Below, piece after piece: positions 16,517 to 25,199 of a DNA stretch of 64,000 nucleotides. This DNA comes from Sabulitectum sp036743055 (GTDB lineage: Bacteria > Fermentibacterota > Fermentibacteria > Fermentibacterales > JCC-6): contig DAINQE010000005.1 in assembly GCA_036743055.1 (NCBI GenBank), forward strand, positions 13,383-77,382. Reading direction: 5' to 3'. Position 1 is the first letter of the stretch. Each line of letters starts with the position of its first letter. The translations under genes were made by a program, and so were the position numbers. Under the pieces are notes generated by a model, which saw only the letters and a list, made by a program, of their open reading frames with translations, had not been told where the DNA came from and searched no databases.

Positions 16517-16979
16517 TTAGTTCACAGGAAGGTAGCCTTCGGNNNNNNNNNNNNNNNNNNNNNNNNNNNNNNNNNNNNNNNNNNNNNNNNNNNNNNNNNN
16601 NNNNNNNNNNNNNNNNNNNNNNNNNNNNNNNNNNNNNNNNNNTGTGGATCACGATCTCAGGGTTCTCGGCGATCTCGGATTCCTTGATCTCCCTGGATGC
16701 CATTCCTATGTCGGCGCTCTGCTCGCTGGCGCTCTTCACGCCAACGCTGCTGCCGCCGCCGCTCACCGTGATGATCACGTTGGGGTCAACCGCCTCGTAG
16801 GCTTCGCTGAGAAGCTCGGCAAGGGGCTGCACGGTGGTGGATCCCACCACGCTTATCTCAACGGTCTCCTCCTGGGGAGTACCTTCGGCGGCGGGGGTTT
16901 CCTCAGCCTCGCCGCAGGCGCTGAACAGGGCCATGGCGGAGAGGGCGAGGATAGCTGCCAGTTTCTTTCTCAGTATCAT
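16517..16979 (-). CDS. pstS: Phosphate-binding lipoprotein PstS, middle lost in gap
   Basis: The N-terminus from ATG 16979 has a signal ending in a lipobox-like L-F-S-A-C (C22), an acidic linker, and the phosphate-binding V-G-S-T-T-V-Q-P and G-G-G-S-S-V-G motifs. About 112 residues are readable before 16642. After the 100 Ns a frame ending E-G-Y-L-P-V-N and a TAA at 16517-16519 is the probable C-terminus. PstS proteins are usually about 270-300 residues, so roughly 450-550 bases must be missing although only 100 Ns are shown. Delivers periplasmic phosphate to PstCA. Confidence 0.93.
16543..16642. other. 100-N scaffold gap inside pstS
   Basis: Fixed-length gap. The missing piece of PstS is clearly larger than 100 bases, judging from the family length. 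Confidence 0.95.
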
Positions 16980-17019
16980 TGTTCGTCCAATCTTTTCTTT
17001 GTTCCGCGGTTCTTCCGGA

Positions 17020-18072
17020 CTAGAACTTCATTCTCCAGCCGAAGTACATGTCGGTGTATCCGTCTGTCTCTTCGTCCTGGAAGGAGTAGTTCCTCATGCC
17101 GATCTGGGCGGTGTTCTTGCTGGAGTAAATGTCCAGGTTGAGGCAGAAATCAATGGCGCCCATGTCGTTCTCGGGGTCCTCGTCGCCTGCGTAGCCCGGG
17201 CTGATGTTCTCGTAGCGGATGGCGGGCCTTACCGCCTGTATCATCTCGCCATCGAGGTCGAAGTTGGCAACCACGGTGAAGGCATAGCCGCTGGCGTCGG
17301 TGTAGTCGATGTCATCGTCCATGGTGTCGCCGATCATCAGGTACTCGCCGGCGATGTGCAGGTCGGAGGTGGCGCTGAGGGGGAAGTCGGCGGTGGCGAA
17401 GAAGTCCATACCGGTTGCGCTGTAGGTGTCCTGGTTGGTGCTGTCGGCGTACTCGCTGTTGGTGCCCATTGCGGCCCCAACCATGATGCCCTCGGTGGGA
17501 TAGATCATGGCGCGAACGTTGAAGTTCTTGAGATCGTCGTCCTCAGGCTCGTTGTCACCCTCGCCGTTGCTGTAGGTAAGGTCGATGTCCACCATGCCGA
17601 AATCGGCGTTCAGGTTGGCGCCGATATCCCTCTTGCCGAAGTCGCCGATCATGTCGGCAACCATTGCCCTGTCACGGAAGAAGAGGCTGCTGCCTGAGAT
17701 GAAGTAGTTGTAGCCGAAGGGCTTCTTGAAGTGACCCATTGAGAAGGTAAGGTTCTCAGTGAAGTGCATGAAGATGGCCACGTCCTCGGTGGTAAGGCTG
17801 AGGTCCTCGTAGGTGCCGGTGTACTTGGTGGGCTGGGACTTGAAGGCGATCTTCGCGTCCACCCAGTCGTTGAGAACGGGAAGCCATTCAACGGTGGCGA
17901 TCACGTCGAATGCGCTGTTGGGCTCGCCGTCGGCAAGCTCCTCACCGTACATGTTGAAGGTGCTGATGACATAGCCCTTGAACTTGAGGAGCTCGGCTCC
18001 TCCGGTGGAGAACTCACCGCTGGCCATTGCGGCCATGGCGACTATCAGAGCCACTGTGATAACGTTACGCAA
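17020..18072 (-). CDS. Phosphate-regulated porin (OprO/OprP-like barrel)
   Basis: 350 residues from TTG 18072 (AGGGG upstream; the start gives a clean signal peptide M-R-N-V-I-T-V-A-L-I-V-A-M-A-A-M-A-S-G). The mature protein alternates short amphipathic strands with acidic loops and ends in Y-F-G-W-R-M-K-F, with the terminal aromatic residue expected of barrels. The pattern G-H-F-K-K-P-F-G and the conserved S-S-L-F-F-R-D-R recall phosphate-selective porins O and P. Position directly ahead of pstS and behind a Pho-box-like element supports a role in phosphate passage across the outer membrane. The exact porin family is inferred. Confidence 0.8.
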   Translation of the reverse strand: MRNVITVALIVAMAAMASGEFSTGGAELLKFKGYVISTFNMYGEELADGEPNSAFDVIATVEWLPVLNDWVDAKIAFKSQPTKYTGTYEDLSLTTEDVAIFMHFTENLTFSMGHFKKPFGYNYFISGSSLFFRDRAMVADMIGDFGKRDIGANLNADFGMVDIDLTYSNGEGDNEPEDDDLKNFNVRAMIYPTEGIMVGAAMGTNSEYADSTNQDTYSATGMDFFATADFPLSATSDLHIAGEYLMIGDTMDDDIDYTDASGYAFTVVANFDLDGEMIQAVRPAIRYENISPGYAGDEDPENDMGAIDFCLNLDIYSSKNTAQIGMRNYSFQDEETDGYTDMYFGWRMKF

Positions 18073-18144
18073 TTCAATACCCCTTTCTGTTCCTGTTGAG
18101 CTGCCGGTTGACACTCCGGCCACGGGGGTAACATCAAGGGGGGT

Positions 18145-18183
18145 TGTTAAGGATGTATTTTGAAACAGTTAAGGAATTGTTAA
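18145..18183 (-). promoter_or_regulatory. Pho-box-like array of 11-bp-spaced repeats
   Basis: On the minus strand, in the direction of the porin-pst genes, TTAACA (18183-18178), TTAACT (18172-18167), a degenerate AAAATA (18161-18156) and TTAACA (18150-18145) are spaced exactly 11 bp start to start. This matches the four-repeat TT(A/C/T)ACA layout known for PhoP binding in Bacillus, and the 11-bp period of the E. coli Pho box. It overlaps the phoR stop codon and sits 73 bp upstream of the porin start. Confidence 0.8.
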
Positions 18184-19895
18184 GTAGCTATAGGAATGGT
18201 AAACAGGAAGATAGAGCCTCCACCGGGAGTGCTGGTAACGCTTATCGTACCTCCGTGGGCCTCGACTATGTGCTTGCAGATGGCAAGGCCCAGGCCGGTT
18301 CCTCCCAGCTTGCGGGACCGTGACCTGTCCACAACGAAGAACCGCTCGAACACCCGTTCCTGCAGCTCAGCGGGTATTCCCCTTCCGGTATCGGAAACGG
18401 CGAAGACCGCACTCTCCCCCTGGGAGGAGACCCTGACTTCAACAGAACCCTGATCGGTGTACTTCAGGGCGTTGTCTATGAGATTCACCAGTATCTGCTC
18501 CACCCTGTACCTGTCAGCCATTACCGCCAGGTCAGGTCTCTCGTTCACGAAGGAGAGCGCCAGGCCCTTTTCCTCCGCCCGGGACTCGAAAAGGGGCAGC
18601 ACCGTGCCCATCATGTCCTCCACCGGCACCGGTTCCAGTGAAAGGGAATTCTCCCCGCTCTCCACCTCGCTGAGTATCTGAATATCCCTAACAAGGGCAA
18701 TGAGCCTTTCGGTGTTCCTCATTATCACATCGATGTACCTGGAGTTCTCGCCTGAAACGTCTTCCCGGAGCGTTTCGGCGTACCCCTTGATGGCGGTGAG
18801 CGGGGTCCTGAGCTCATGACTCACGTTGATGGCGAAGTTCCGCTTGATCTCCGAAAGGTTGAACTCCTTCGTCACATCCCTGAAGGAGAATACCCTGTCC
18901 CGGGAATCCTCCACAGGTGCGCAGGTCCAGGCAATCACCTTGCCCTGGTAATCGAACCTGCCCCTGGGTTCTCCCCCGTGTTCGCTGCCCAGCAGGGACC
19001 TGACTTCCGGCGGCAGCTCTTCGGTCCTACCGCTCATCTTGAAAATCTCCCTGAAGGACTGGTTCATGAGAAGTATGCTTCCCCTGCTTGAAACAACCAC
19101 CACCCCCTCCGACATGGACTGGAGTATGGCCAGGTTCCTGCTGTCGGAAATGGAGAGGTCCCGGATGAGCCTCTCGGTCCTCTCCAGGGTCTTGTTGGTT
19201 GCGGCGGCGAGACGGTTGTGCTCCTGGGTATGCCCCGGAGCAGCCCTTGCGGCGAGTTCTCCCGATGCCACCCTGTCGGCAACCCCGGCCAGGTCGCCCA
19301 GGGGAACCGCTATTCTTCGGGAGATCAGCCAGGCACTCACAAGGGCCGCCGCAAGGGCAGCGAGAACCACAGGTACCATTCTCTTCATCACCCTGTTCAC
19401 CGCGGCGGTGTGGCTTTCAAAGAAAACGCTGGTCCTCACCACCGCCGGAATGGAGTCGTTCATCTTAACCGGCACCGCAACGTAGATCATCTCCCTGTCC
19501 AGTGTAGCGCTGTACCTTGAGGAGGTTCCCGTGACCCCGTTGAAGGCGGCGATGATCTCCGGTCTGGTCCGGTGATTCTCCATCTCCCCCGGATCCTTCT
19601 CAGAATCAGCGCAGACCGTCCCGTCGGCGGCTATCACCGTTACCCTGGCGTCCATCCTGGCGGCGGTCTCCGTGAGAACTGACTCCATCGCCGGCATGTC
19701 TCCCCAGAGAAGGTGGTACGAGACCACCGGCACCAGAGCCTCCGCGGATCGGGCGAGGTCGTCCACCGCTCTCTCCCGGTAGGCTTTCCTGAAGGTTGAA
19801 AGCAGTATGAGAGGGGCTATCACAGCAAGTATCAGCATTACCCACAGATATCCCCTGAGAATGGAGGAGAAAAGTGTGGGAGCCCGTTCCCTCAC
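18180..19895 (-). CDS. phoR: PhoR-type sensor histidine kinase
   Basis: 571 residues, GTG start overlapping the phoB stop (GTGA). Membrane span ~17-33, an extracytoplasmic sensor ~35-165, a second span ~173-192, HAMP ~193-245, PAS ~255-345, then HisKA with H360 in N-V-S-H-E-L-R-T-P-L-T and an HATPase with N-L-I-D-N-A-L-K-Y and G-T-G-L-G-L-A. This is the domain order of PhoR kinases. It phosphorylates PhoB under phosphate limitation, with input from PstSCAB-PhoU. It is the last gene of the long polysaccharide operon and directly precedes the Pho box. Confidence 0.92.
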   Translation of the reverse strand: MRERAPTLFSSILRGYLWVMLILAVIAPLILLSTFRKAYRERAVDDLARSAEALVPVVSYHLLWGDMPAMESVLTETAARMDARVTVIAADGTVCADSEKDPGEMENHRTRPEIIAAFNGVTGTSSRYSATLDREMIYVAVPVKMNDSIPAVVRTSVFFESHTAAVNRVMKRMVPVVLAALAAALVSAWLISRRIAVPLGDLAGVADRVASGELAARAAPGHTQEHNRLAAATNKTLERTERLIRDLSISDSRNLAILQSMSEGVVVVSSRGSILLMNQSFREIFKMSGRTEELPPEVRSLLGSEHGGEPRGRFDYQGKVIAWTCAPVEDSRDRVFSFRDVTKEFNLSEIKRNFAINVSHELRTPLTAIKGYAETLREDVSGENSRYIDVIMRNTERLIALVRDIQILSEVESGENSLSLEPVPVEDMMGTVLPLFESRAEEKGLALSFVNERPDLAVMADRYRVEQILVNLIDNALKYTDQGSVEVRVSSQGESAVFAVSDTGRGIPAELQERVFERFFVVDRSRSRKLGGTGLGLAICKHIVEAHGGTISVTSTPGGGSIFLFTIPIAT

Positions 19896-20596
19896 CTGTT
19901 CAGCTCCCCTATCCTGTAGCCCACTCCCCGTACGTTCTCCACCAGGCTGGCGGCTTCGCCGAGTTTCTCCCTTATGTGGCGGATGTGAACGTCGATGGTC
20001 CTCTCGAAAACGAATTTCTCGCCGCCCCAGAGGAGGTCGAGGAGCCTGGAACGGGAAAAGACCTTCCCTCGATTTTCCAGGAGAATGCTTAGTATCCGGA
20101 ACTCCGTGGAGGTCAGGTCGATCTGGCGGCCGCTGACCTTCGCGACATATGTTTCTCCGTTCATCTCCAGGGGACCGTGGCTGAGTATTGTCTTACCGTC
20201 CTCCCTGCCCTCGGCGGAAACCCTTCGAAGAACTGCCCTTACCCTTGCAACCAGCTCCCTGGGGCTGAACGGTTTGGTTACGTAGTCGTCGGCCCCCAGT
20301 TCCAGCCCCGTTACCCTGTCGGTCTCATGGTCCAGCGCTGTGAGCATGATTATGGGGATGTCCCCGTGTTCCCTGGAGTTCCTCAGCCTTCTGCAGATAT
20401 CGGTGCCCTGCACATCGGGCAGCATTATGTCCAGAACGCATAGAAGGGGGGATCCCCCTCCATCAATCCATCTTATGAAGTCGTCGCCGTTCTCGAAGGA
20501 GACGGTATCGAAACCGGCCCTTTCCAGGTGGAGTTCCACAAGCTCCCTTATATCGCCCTCGTCGTCCACCACCGCTATGGTTCTCGCCTGGGTCAT
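19892..20596 (-). CDS. phoB: PhoB-type response regulator
   Basis: 234 residues from ATG 20596 with GGAGGG upstream. The receiver has D11, D12, phospho-acceptor D56 (C-V-L-D-I-M-L-P) and the conserved Lys in Y-V-T-K-P-F. The C-terminal winged helix of OmpR/PhoB type has D-L-T-S-T-E-F-R-I-L and V-D-V-H-I-R-H-I-R-E-K-L. The ATGA overlap with the upstream flippase gene ties its translation to polysaccharide genes. Expected to bind the 11-bp repeats at 18145-18183. Confidence 0.92.
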   Translation of the reverse strand: MTQARTIAVVDDEGDIRELVELHLERAGFDTVSFENGDDFIRWIDGGGSPLLCVLDIMLPDVQGTDICRRLRNSREHGDIPIIMLTALDHETDRVTGLELGADDYVTKPFSPRELVARVRAVLRRVSAEGREDGKTILSHGPLEMNGETYVAKVSGRQIDLTSTEFRILSILLENRGKVFSRSRLLDLLWGGEKFVFERTIDVHIRHIREKLGEAASLVENVRGVGYRIGELNR

Positions 20597-21861
20597 CTTC
20601 CCTCCGTTCCCCGGTTCCACCGGCTCATGGTAAGGATAACCACGGTCACCGCTCCTGCAAATACCGCGGCTGCGGTTGCCCAGGCCGCGCCCTCCCCTCC
20701 CATGGAAGGTATGAGAAGAATGTTAAGGAAAACGTTCACTCCCGCGGATGTGAGAACGCTCCAGAACGAGTACTGGGGTTTGCCCATGGCGGAACCCGCC
20801 GTTGAGAACAGGCTTCCGAAGGGTTTTATGAGGGAGAGGCCGCCCAGGATGGCAAGGATCGGCCAGTTTTCTGTGTACCTGCCCTGATAGACAGTGTCTA
20901 TAACCCATCTGGGAAAGAGTACGAGTGCCGCAACCACCGGCAGCTGTATCAGCTGCACGTAGAGGATGGCCCGGAGGGTCCGCCCCGGAAGACGGTCCCT
21001 CCTTCCCTCGCTCCAGTCCCTGGAGAGCACGGGTAAAAGGACCATGTTCGCCGCGGCGGCCACCATGACCACCATGGAGGTCAGCGCCCTGGAGGCCCCG
21101 TAGGCGGCAACGTCCTCCGGGGGGGCGAGCTTTCCAAGCATGAGGATGTCGGTCCTGGTGTATACGAATCCCGCAAGGCTGGTGCCCAGGGAGTATATGG
21201 CAAAACCGGATACTTTCTTGAAGGCTTTCCTGCTTACCCCGGCGGAAAGGTCCAGGCAGTGCCTGGCGTTCCATCCGCTTAAGAGAAAGGCCCCTGCGTT
21301 GGCCAGTGCGGTTGCGTGGAGCACCTGGACCGCGCCTGTGAGCTTCCCTGTAAGGATGAGATAACCAACTATGCCGCCCCGTATAAGGAAGCTCAGTACG
21401 TCCGCCTGCATCACCTTGGCGGTACCGAGCCTGGTGAGAAGCAGGTTCCTTGGGATGAAGGCTATCGCCCCGGTAACCGACGCCAGCACTATGGCCGGAA
21501 TGATGCCTGTGAGGTCTATATCCCCGTAGAAGGAGTTCAGGCTGCCTGAGAACGCAAGGAGGAGACCGCCTGAAAGCAGGCTGAACCCCAGGGTGAGGAT
21601 GGAGGCGGCGTTGGCGGCGGAGGAGGTCTCCCTTGAGGGTTTTTCACTTCCCAGCTTCAGCAGTGCCTGGAGAACGAACCCTCCTCCCAGGAGCCCGGCG
21701 AACATCTCGATGGAACGGGCCAGAGCATAGGCGGCATAGGCCTGATCAGGCAGGGTCCTGGCTATGAAGATCGACAGGATACCCCATAAAGCCAGGGAAC
21801 CCTGGCTTACCAGCGCCGGCAGGCCAAGGTGAAAAGCCCTGCCCCTATTTTTTCTTTTCAG
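20593..21861 (-). CDS. Wzx-type polysaccharide flippase (first of two)
   Basis: The first ATG (21705) is internal: an uninterrupted frame with flippase-like sequence (L-P-A-L-V-S-Q-G-S-L-A-L-W-G) runs back to a CTG at 21861, seven bases after GGAGG. That start gives 422 residues and overlaps the Wzz-like gene by 17 bases. About 12 membrane segments are seen, and the N-terminal pattern matches the MATE/Wzx (MurJ-like) superfamily. It likely flips undecaprenyl-linked repeat units to the periplasm. Confidence 0.85.
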   Translation of the reverse strand: MKRKNRGRAFHLGLPALVSQGSLALWGILSIFIARTLPDQAYAAYALARSIEMFAGLLGGGFVLQALLKLGSEKPSRETSSAANAASILTLGFSLLSGGLLLAFSGSLNSFYGDIDLTGIIPAIVLASVTGAIAFIPRNLLLTRLGTAKVMQADVLSFLIRGGIVGYLILTGKLTGAVQVLHATALANAGAFLLSGWNARHCLDLSAGVSRKAFKKVSGFAIYSLGTSLAGFVYTRTDILMLGKLAPPEDVAAYGASRALTSMVVMVAAAANMVLLPVLSRDWSEGRRDRLPGRTLRAILYVQLIQLPVVAALVLFPRWVIDTVYQGRYTENWPILAILGGLSLIKPFGSLFSTAGSAMGKPQYSFWSVLTSAGVNVFLNILLIPSMGGEGAAWATAAAVFAGAVTVVILTMSRWNRGTEGR

Positions 21862-23077
21862 GACCCCGCCTCCGGGGAAGAAGCTGTTCCCTGGCGTCCC
21901 GGGCCACTCCCCTCAGGAATCCGCCTGTTTCCTCAGCGGCCATCAGGGTGTCCAGCCAGGTCATGAAAGCCGTCCACACTATGCAGAGGATAAAGGCTAT
22001 CCCGGTGTAAAGGATAACCATCACAGTGCGCTTGGGATATGCCCTCAGGAACTCCGGGGTGGGGGGAACGATGACCTCTATGGTGGGGCTCTCCTTCGCC
22101 TCCTCTATCCGGAGGGTCTCAAGCTCGCTTCTCAGAAGGACATAGACGGCGCTTCTCGTTTCCACTTCCAGCAGAAGGGCCTCGTATTCGGAGAGGTAGC
22201 CGGGAATGCTGTCCATCACCGGGAAGACGCTGAGGGAATCGCCGGTTGTGGCCCTCACCCTCAGTGCATTCTCAAGGTACCTGTATTGGGCGCTGGCCTG
22301 GCCGTACATGGCGCTTCTAGGGGATAACGTACCGGAAATGCCTTCGAGAAGGGCCCCTGCCGTAACCATTTCGCTCTCTATGTTCGCCATTGCCTCCATC
22401 ATGCTGGAGGCCTGTTCCTCGGGAAAGACAAGACCGGTGCGGGTCCTGAACTCCTCCATGGCCATCCTGGAGGAATTCAGGGAGTCCAGCGCAAGTGCCA
22501 TTGCGGCCTCTGTCTGTATCCTGCTCCTCCTGGCGCGGCTGGTCACCAGCCTGCTGAGTTCCTCGTTGGCGAAGGTTATCATGTCGTTAACCATTGCCGC
22601 GGCCTCTGTTCTGGTGGAGCCCTCCGCGGTTATGAAGATCACTCCCTCCGGGGAGATCGAGACAGAATGCCGCTCGCCGAACTTTGAAAGCGCTCTCTCC
22701 ATGCTGATGGACTTGTATCGGGTGATTAGATCGTACTTGAGGATGATCCGCTCCTGAACCCGCCTTGAACCCAGCACCTGCACCGCCAGAGTGATGTCCA
22801 CTCCGCCGAACCCGGGCAGGAGGCCGGAACCCATGGAACCCATTGCCTCCACAGCATCCCCCAGGCCCAGGGCTCCCGCCGTTGCCGAAAGTGATGTGGC
22901 CGTGGAACCCGGCACTATGGCGGCGGCCCAGGCGCTCCATCTGGGTGCCCTGGTAAGGGCCCAGACAGAAGAGAATACTGCCACGAGAAGGCAAACAATG
23001 ACTATTCGCCTGAGATTCCGCGCAACCCTCTGCAGTACCTTGCCGGTGAACTTCTCAGAAATGGGTTTCTCCGCCAT
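21845..23077 (-). CDS. Wzz/polysaccharide co-polymerase-like protein
   Basis: 410 residues with one span near residues 24-42 and one near 353-375, bracketing a long helical periplasmic region. A P-x-x-P motif (V-P-P-T-P-E-F) precedes the second span, as in PCP proteins. There is no C-terminal tyrosine-kinase domain; the cytoplasmic tail is basic. Sets chain length and, with the Wza-like protein upstream, forms the export machinery. Confidence 0.82.
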   Translation of the reverse strand: MAEKPISEKFTGKVLQRVARNLRRIVIVCLLVAVFSSVWALTRAPRWSAWAAAIVPGSTATSLSATAGALGLGDAVEAMGSMGSGLLPGFGGVDITLAVQVLGSRRVQERIILKYDLITRYKSISMERALSKFGERHSVSISPEGVIFITAEGSTRTEAAAMVNDMITFANEELSRLVTSRARRSRIQTEAAMALALDSLNSSRMAMEEFRTRTGLVFPEEQASSMMEAMANIESEMVTAGALLEGISGTLSPRSAMYGQASAQYRYLENALRVRATTGDSLSVFPVMDSIPGYLSEYEALLLEVETRSAVYVLLRSELETLRIEEAKESPTIEVIVPPTPEFLRAYPKRTVMVILYTGIAFILCIVWTAFMTWLDTLMAAEETGGFLRGVARDAREQLLPRRRGPEKKK

Positions 23078-23085
23078 GTTCCTTC

Positions 23086-24267
23086 CTATCTCGTGAGATA
23101 GATGATAGTGGATGTGATACCCACCACCGTTGCCAGTATGCCTATCTCCTGCGAATGCCTGGCCACCCAGTTGTAAGGCACCTCGATAACGTCGCCTGGA
23201 AGTACTTCCGTATCCAGGGCGTCATCCCCGGAAGCAACCGCTTCCCCGTCCCGGGTAAGGGTGGTGCCGCCGAGATGGCCGTTGTATACCACACCTCCGG
23301 CCCTTTCCACGCATGTCCTTACGGTGATCCCTGGGGTGTATGCTATGATCCCCCTCTGGTGCACGGCACCGGCCACATAAATGTCATTGCCCTGCACCAC
23401 CAGGCGAAGGGTGTCCCCCGGGAGTACCTCTTCTTTCGAAAAACCCTCACCCCGGGACCACACGGGCACAGAGAGCCCTTCCGACAGCAGGTGGCTGCGG
23501 GAAAGGTCCACGTCCCCGGTGATGCCCCCTATGCGGTACATCAGGTCCTCTACTGTTTCCCCGGGTACGCATTCCCATGTTTCCACCTCGGGCACCGGGT
23601 AGGAATCGTTGTAGTTCCTTATCCCGGGCCTGATAACGTAAACCGGATCCTCGACCAGTGAGAAATGGACCACGGCGCCTCCGCTTACGAAGGGATCCGC
23701 CGCCGGGCGACCGGTGGCCCTGTGAAAATGAAGGTCCACCTGTATGGAATCCCCGGAAGCGGTAACCATCCAGCCTCTTCTGGACGAATAAGACGAAAAA
23801 CCACCGGCCTCCCCCACCAGGTCGCTGACCCTGTTAATAGCGAAAAGGGTGTACTGCCCGGGGTTCTCCACCATGCCGGTTATCCAGAGCTTCACCGTCC
23901 TTGGCTCCATTAATCCAAGGCCGATCACCGCCCTGGGATAGTAGATGGATACCAGACGCTGAAGCTCGACCTCCGCCTGGGCTATTGTAAGCCCGTCGAC
24001 CTGGAGCTGCCCTATGCCCGGTATCTGTATCATGCCGTCGCCTGAGACCTTGCAGGGCATGGAAGGGGCCAGTCCGGAAACCAGCATGGCGTCGCTGGTT
24101 CCTCCCTCGATCACCATCTGAAGCACATCCCCCGCCCCAAGCACATAGGCGTTCCTGTCAACAGGTTCGAAGATGGCGAAGTCCCAGACGTCATCGGAAC
24201 CCCCGGCCTCTATGGAGGTCCCGGTGGTGATCTGGCAGAACACCGCCGCCATCAGGAACAGGATCAT
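23086..24267 (-). CDS. Wza-like polysaccharide export protein
   Basis: 393 residues from ATG 24267 (ATGA overlap with the upstream decarboxylase gene). A signal segment (M-I-L-F-L-M-A-A-V-F-C) is followed by a Poly_export domain (Y-V-L-G-A-G-D-V-L-Q-M, then I-P-G-I-G-Q-L-Q-V-D-G-L-T-I) and two SLBB-type repeats (I-T-G-M-V-E-N-P-G-Q-Y and V-A-G-A-V-H-Q-R-G). A hydrophobic C-terminal helix could be the Wza outer-membrane alpha-helix. Eight bases separate it from the Wzz-like gene. The Cys in the signal lacks a good lipobox. Confidence 0.88.
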   Translation of the reverse strand: MILFLMAAVFCQITTGTSIEAGGSDDVWDFAIFEPVDRNAYVLGAGDVLQMVIEGGTSDAMLVSGLAPSMPCKVSGDGMIQIPGIGQLQVDGLTIAQAEVELQRLVSIYYPRAVIGLGLMEPRTVKLWITGMVENPGQYTLFAINRVSDLVGEAGGFSSYSSRRGWMVTASGDSIQVDLHFHRATGRPAADPFVSGGAVVHFSLVEDPVYVIRPGIRNYNDSYPVPEVETWECVPGETVEDLMYRIGGITGDVDLSRSHLLSEGLSVPVWSRGEGFSKEEVLPGDTLRLVVQGNDIYVAGAVHQRGIIAYTPGITVRTCVERAGGVVYNGHLGGTTLTRDGEAVASGDDALDTEVLPGDVIEVPYNWVARHSQEIGILATVVGITSTIIYLTR

Positions 24268-25199
24268 CCGCTCACCAGCCTTCTGAAGTGCTCGATAGTC
24301 CTTGACAGACCCTCTTCCAGAGTTACCTCCGGTCTCCATTTCAGAAGCCTCTTCGCAGTGGAGATGTCCGGCCTGCGCACTTTGGGATCGTCAACGGGAA
24401 GGTCCCGGTAGGTGATGCTGCTGGAACTGTGCGAAAGCCTTATGACCTCTTCTGCGAACTGCTTAACGGTCATTTCGTCGGGGTTGCCTATGTTCACCGG
24501 TTCGTGACAGCCGCTTTCCATAAGTGCTATCAGGCCCCTGACGGTGTCGGACACATAGCAGAAGCTCCGTGTCTGGCTTCCGTCGCCGAAAACGGTAAGG
24601 TCCTCGCCCCGGAGGGCCTGGCAGACGAAGGATGGAACGACCCTCCCGTCGTCGGCCCTGTTCCTGGGGCCGTATGTGTTGAATATCCTGGCAATCCTTG
24701 TATCCACACCATGGGTCCTGTGGTAGGCGAACACCATTGCTTCGGCAAATCTCTTGGCCTCGTCGTATACGCCCCTGGGACCCACCGGGTTCACGTTCCC
24801 CCAGTACGACTCCGGCTGAGGGTGGACAAGGGGATCTCCGTAGACCTCGCTGGTGGAGGCGAGGAGGAGACCGCAGCCCTTCTCCCGTGCAAGACCCAGT
24901 GCCTTATGCGTGCCCAGAGCTCCCACCTTCAGCGTCTGTATGGGGTACATGAGGTAATCAATGGGACTTGCGGGGCTGGCCAGATGGAAGATGAAATCCA
25001 CCCTGCCTGGAAGGTAAATGTACTCAGTCACATCGTGGTTAATGAAAAGGAAATCCTTCCTTCCCGCAAGATGGGCGATGTTGTCGGTGCTTCCGGTGAG
25101 TAGGTTGTCCAGGGCAACCACCGAATGGCCCCTGTCCAGAAGGGCGTCGCAGAGATGGCTGCCTATGAAACCCGCTCCTCCTGTAACCAGTATTTTCAC
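24264..25199 (-). CDS. UDP-glucuronate decarboxylase / NAD-dependent sugar epimerase
   Basis: 311 residues from GTG 25199, overlapping the previous stop (GTGA). SDR extended fold: G-G-A-G-F-I-G, catalytic Y-x-x-x-K in Y-D-E-A-K, and S-T-S-E-V-Y-G-D. The segment H-L-A-S-P-A-S-P-x-x-Y and the N-x-G-P-R motifs are those of UDP-xylose synthase (UXS). Makes UDP-xylose from UDP-glucuronate for the polysaccharide; a related epimerase function is possible. Confidence 0.88.
   Translation of the reverse strand: MKILVTGGAGFIGSHLCDALLDRGHSVVALDNLLTGSTDNIAHLAGRKDFLFINHDVTEYIYLPGRVDFIFHLASPASPIDYLMYPIQTLKVGALGTHKALGLAREKGCGLLLASTSEVYGDPLVHPQPESYWGNVNPVGPRGVYDEAKRFAEAMVFAYHRTHGVDTRIARIFNTYGPRNRADDGRVVPSFVCQALRGEDLTVFGDGSQTRSFCYVSDTVRGLIALMESGCHEPVNIGNPDEMTVKQFAEEVIRLSHSSSSITYRDLPVDDPKVRRPDISTAKRLLKWRPEVTLEEGLSRTIEHFRRLVSG

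Noticed and set aside
14709..16979. A single 756-codon frame seeming to fuse PstS to PstA
   Set aside because: It exists only because the 100 Ns are read through in frame. The middle part is a shifted reading of pstC.
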